A stretch of DNA of 64,000 nucleotides from Incurvaria masculella (taxonomy: Eukaryota; Arthropoda; Insecta; Lepidoptera; Incurvariidae). Positions within the stretch are counted from its first letter, which is position 1; each line of letters opens with the position of its first letter. Under the pieces are notes generated by a model. That model was given only the letters and a program-made list of their open reading frames with translations. It was not told the DNA's origin and searched no databases. The position numbers were made by a program, and so were the translations under genes. Location of the stretch: contig OX335653.1 of assembly GCA_946894095.1 (NCBI GenBank), forward strand, positions 1,555,001 through 1,619,000, in the 5' to 3' direction. This document shows positions 60,831 to 64,000 of this stretch, piece after piece.

Positions 60831-63675
60831 AACAAACACTAACTAACTAAACACTCTGCACAAAACACGATATACGAATTTGTTTCGTGTATCAGTTGAC
60901 AAAAGCAAACTCAGTAGATTAGGTAACAGACAACTTTTTTTTTTTAATTTGATATGACTTGAAGTCAAATCCTTTTAAGCCGTACGAATTGTTTTGTTTA
61001 TTTAAAATTTGGATATTAAAAATAATAAAACACTGTTGGTAACGCGATTTTTGTTTGACTGATGTAATGACGTGGAAACTGATGCAGTTTATCTCGCGTG
61101 CCGAAACTAATACAAAAGAAACGCGAGTTTCGGAACGCGACATTAAACTCCTCCAACTATGTATTCTGTGCTCCAACGCACACACGCACATTGTTTTGAT
61201 AGATATGATCTTTGACGTTAGGAACACACCTACATTACTTAGACAACTGTGAGTGCTTGTAATTTAATATGAACTTTATACCATAGCAATAAAGCTCAAA
61301 TTGACTACGTTTTAGTTACAAATCATTTGTATGGGAAAAAGAAAAGGGCTATTTTTAGGGTTTTTCCAGCAATAATTCTAATTTTTCTCGCCGTAAAAAC
61401 CATCCTTGAACTTCAACGAACATTTTAAAAAAAGATTTGGCCAAATTGGTCCAGGCGTTGTTGAGTTATGCGCTTACCAACACATTTTGCGATTCATTTT
61501 TATATTATAGAAGATTTTGCTAGCAGAAAAATAAATGACAATCCATTGTTTCATGAATTTTGTTTGCATTTTTCGGCCACTTTAGGGGAAATTCTGAGAT
61601 TATACCTGCACGGGTTTTCATTCAATGTGATAATACCGCCGGCACCGAACCATGGAATAGCTCGCATTCGCGATGAAATACACCTTATCTAACTCAGTAA
61701 AAGAAAGTTTTGCATTTACAGGGTGGTGAGACGAACTACGTACGTAAGTAAAGTACAAAAGACCGAAGAAGTTTGCCCACTTTGAGCACTTCCGCGGCCG
61801 ATAATCAAGGAGGAACTCACTTTTGTTGAATCTTATTTTTTCCGAAATTTAAACAATTTCAAGTTTCAAGTCGTTGGTACAATATCTTGTTCGTCTAATT
61901 AAAACTCTAAACATAATAAAACAGGTCGGCCTTGTTATATTGACTTTTTTCAACCACTTTTGGGTCAACTAACTTTGTTTTGGACCGGAATTTGCTGTCA
62001 CTGTAGCAATAAACAAGCAACAAATGGAACTTTTGCATTTTAAAAAAATGTGGCGCCCTCTAGTGAAGTATGCTACCAAACAAGCGTGCAGTTGTGTAGA
62101 TAGATGTCGCCTCGCGTCCCGCTTGCAGTCACTATGGCTGCGTTCATCTTGCGGTTGAGTCAATATTAGCGAAAATTATGTCCATATTACAATTAATTGC
62201 TATTTACATCCATATTCACTCTACCTTTTTGTAACGTATTGGAATATTTTATCATCTAGTTTTCTTTAATTAATAAAACCAATTTAGTTCGTTAATAAAA
62301 GAATGAAAACGTAGCAAACGTCATTTATAAGCGCTTTAATACTATTGCACCCACGAGTTGAATGAGGTGTCCTCATTATTTATTGCTTTCTTGCTCTTTT
62401 GTAACGTTGACTAGTGGTTTCTTTATCTTTACGTATAGTTCGAGGAAGATGTCGTCATAAAATAAACCAAACAGTTGTTTCGAGTTGTGGTGGTAGGATG
62501 ACGTGTGATGAGCGTGTAGCAATAGTAAAATTGAAAACTTTTCAAAAACTTTATGATTCAACACGGTACCTGTAATAAAGTCGCAGTGAAATTAACGCCT
62601 TGTTCTTTTTACACATATTTGTCAATGATTGTGTTGCCAAACATACAAATAAACTGTAATCGAGTATATAGGTAACGGTATTATTGTGCTCCTAGCTGAC
62701 ATTTCAAAGGCTTTGCCCCAATACAACTTTTGTTAAATTTGGTGACTAAAATAAGTTGTGATTGAACTTTAAGTGCGTGAAGTGTCCACCTGTGAGCGAT
62801 GTAACTGGTGTACGGAAGTTCCGGAGCCCTAAATGTATCACACGTGTGCCGTTTCCTGCATTGGAATGCTTGGCCGCATATTTTGAGACGAGTTCTGCAA
62901 AGGTGGGTTAGATGTTTCCTCTAGAAAACTTAAAAAAAAATAAGGATTCTGCAACCATTTTAATTTATCTTCTAAGTAACTCGCAGCAGAGTAAGTATAA
63001 TTGCATGACCTTGTTGAATCACTTCACCATTCTCCCAACAGCTGCTTTGGAATCAATGAATCATTGACGTCTTATTGGAATAACGTCAAGGAAATTACAA
63101 TAATTGTTAAAAATCATATTGAACGGGAGACTTGTTTTATTTATTTCATCAGCTCATGCTAACATTAAAACCAGAACGACTATTTATATTGCTGGGTTGC
63201 TATTTTGATTTAGTAAAGATAGATCTCAGCTCGCAATAACGTAGGAGCTACGGGTTACCGTTTCAGAAATATTAGGCTCTTCGCCCACTTTTAAATTGTA
63301 ACACATAGTAGGTACGTACAATAATTTGCTGGAGACTTTTTAATTGTGATCCTCAATGAACCATTTGCTCCAATTATGTATAGGATATGATTGAAACACA
63401 GAATAAAAAAAGAGAATGCTAAAATAGATCCATCGAATAAAACTTACTGAGCTGCAGATACTTGAAGGAACTAACTGTATGTCATGTGCCAGGACCTGCG
63501 CATTGAAATGGATGAATAACATCAACAATTTTCATTCTTGTGTCTTTCAATCGTTCTTTTTAACACTTTTCAAACTCCAGTTGCAGCTTTGTTAATACGA
63601 ACTCACAAAAACACGAGGAAGCTCAAAATAGCAGGGCTTCAGGTTATAGTATAGGACTTTAGCGTTATATTCCGG
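60831..63675. other. Intergenic stretch with small SINE relics
   Basis: Inverted SINE words occur at 61643-61705 (CCGAACCATGGAATAGCTCGC) and near 63480-63540 (GTGCCAGGACCTGCG). A 65-codon frame at 61055-61252 ends at a GTGAGT but shows no family motif. I cannot support a gene here. Confidence 0.35.
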
Positions 63676-64000
63676 GAGGTCACGACATTTTTGGTCACGA
63701 TAAGGTAAATGGCTGAATCTGGGTTCACATGTTAGAGACTAACCCTCTGATGCTAAATATGTCGGTCTGCCCATGCCAAGTGGTTGCGTTATCTAGATTG
63801 GCTATATGAAATAGATGCTGGTATGTACCTGCTGATGAATATACTGATTATCTGGAAACATTGATACCTATTATTTATACAACAATAACCAGTCGGTTTT
63901 TTAATTGAATACGTAAATATACCTAAAGTTATATGTGTAACCTAAATCGTCTATAACTACGAAATGCAATTCAATATTTGTCCAGTTTTTGTATTGCTAA
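63676..64000. mobile_element. TIR element, family G, cut by window end
   Basis: Left arm CGGGAGGTCACGACATTTTTGG..CTGAATCTGGGTTCACATG, interior ACAATAACCAGTCGGTTTTTT as in 4822-5374. The right arm is beyond the window. Confidence 0.75.

Overview
The window is animal nuclear DNA, almost certainly from a moth or butterfly (Lepidoptera). It is AT-rich and dense with dispersed repeats that look lepidopteran: repeats ending in AACCGACTTCAAA, a SINE-like repeat with the string GAGTCGGACTCGCACACGAA, RTE- and jockey-type LINE remnants, TTAA-flanked short DNA elements and short TTAGG/CCTAA runs. There is no operon structure, no ribosomal RNA operon and no CRISPR array. I cannot name the species.

One host gene can be assembled with confidence. 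It is an 11-exon, plus-strand gene for a CD36-family (class B scavenger receptor) membrane protein running from 33964 to 58048. All ten introns have GT and AG ends, every junction keeps phase, and the exons sum to 1602 nt, giving 533 residues plus a stop. The protein has an Arg-rich cytoplasmic N-terminus, a first membrane helix, a glycosylated ectodomain with the family's six cysteines, and a second membrane helix with a short acidic tail. Ten exons are recognised from family motifs. Exon 1 (33964-34084) is inferred from its start codon, strong donor, matching phase and basic composition.

Region by region: 1-33900 is repeat-rich intergenic DNA. It holds SINEs of several families, nested MITEs, two minisatellites (about 60 bp and 130 bp units), LINE fragments, and a jockey-like LINE split by a hAT-type insertion that carries a second LINE. 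33964-58048 is the CD36-family gene, whose introns contain an RTE LINE, nested elements, inverted MITE pairs and a tandem array of palindromes with TGACGTCA cores. 58049-64000 is downstream DNA with a THAP-like fragment, a near-perfect 50-bp-arm hairpin, two copies of an RTE-tailed element and a terminal-inverted-repeat element cut by the window end.

The most unusual features are: one SINE body carried by two kinds of Pol III head (a 5S rRNA-derived head and a tRNA-derived head); a repeat with a 73-nt cloverleaf-like segment whose D arm looks like bacterial tRNA-Leu; a foldback element with telomere-type CCTAA repeats in its loop; and oppositely oriented 370-bp MITEs that bracket exons 7 and 8. 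Repeat family names were not checked against any library. Letters such as family B or family G are my own labels.
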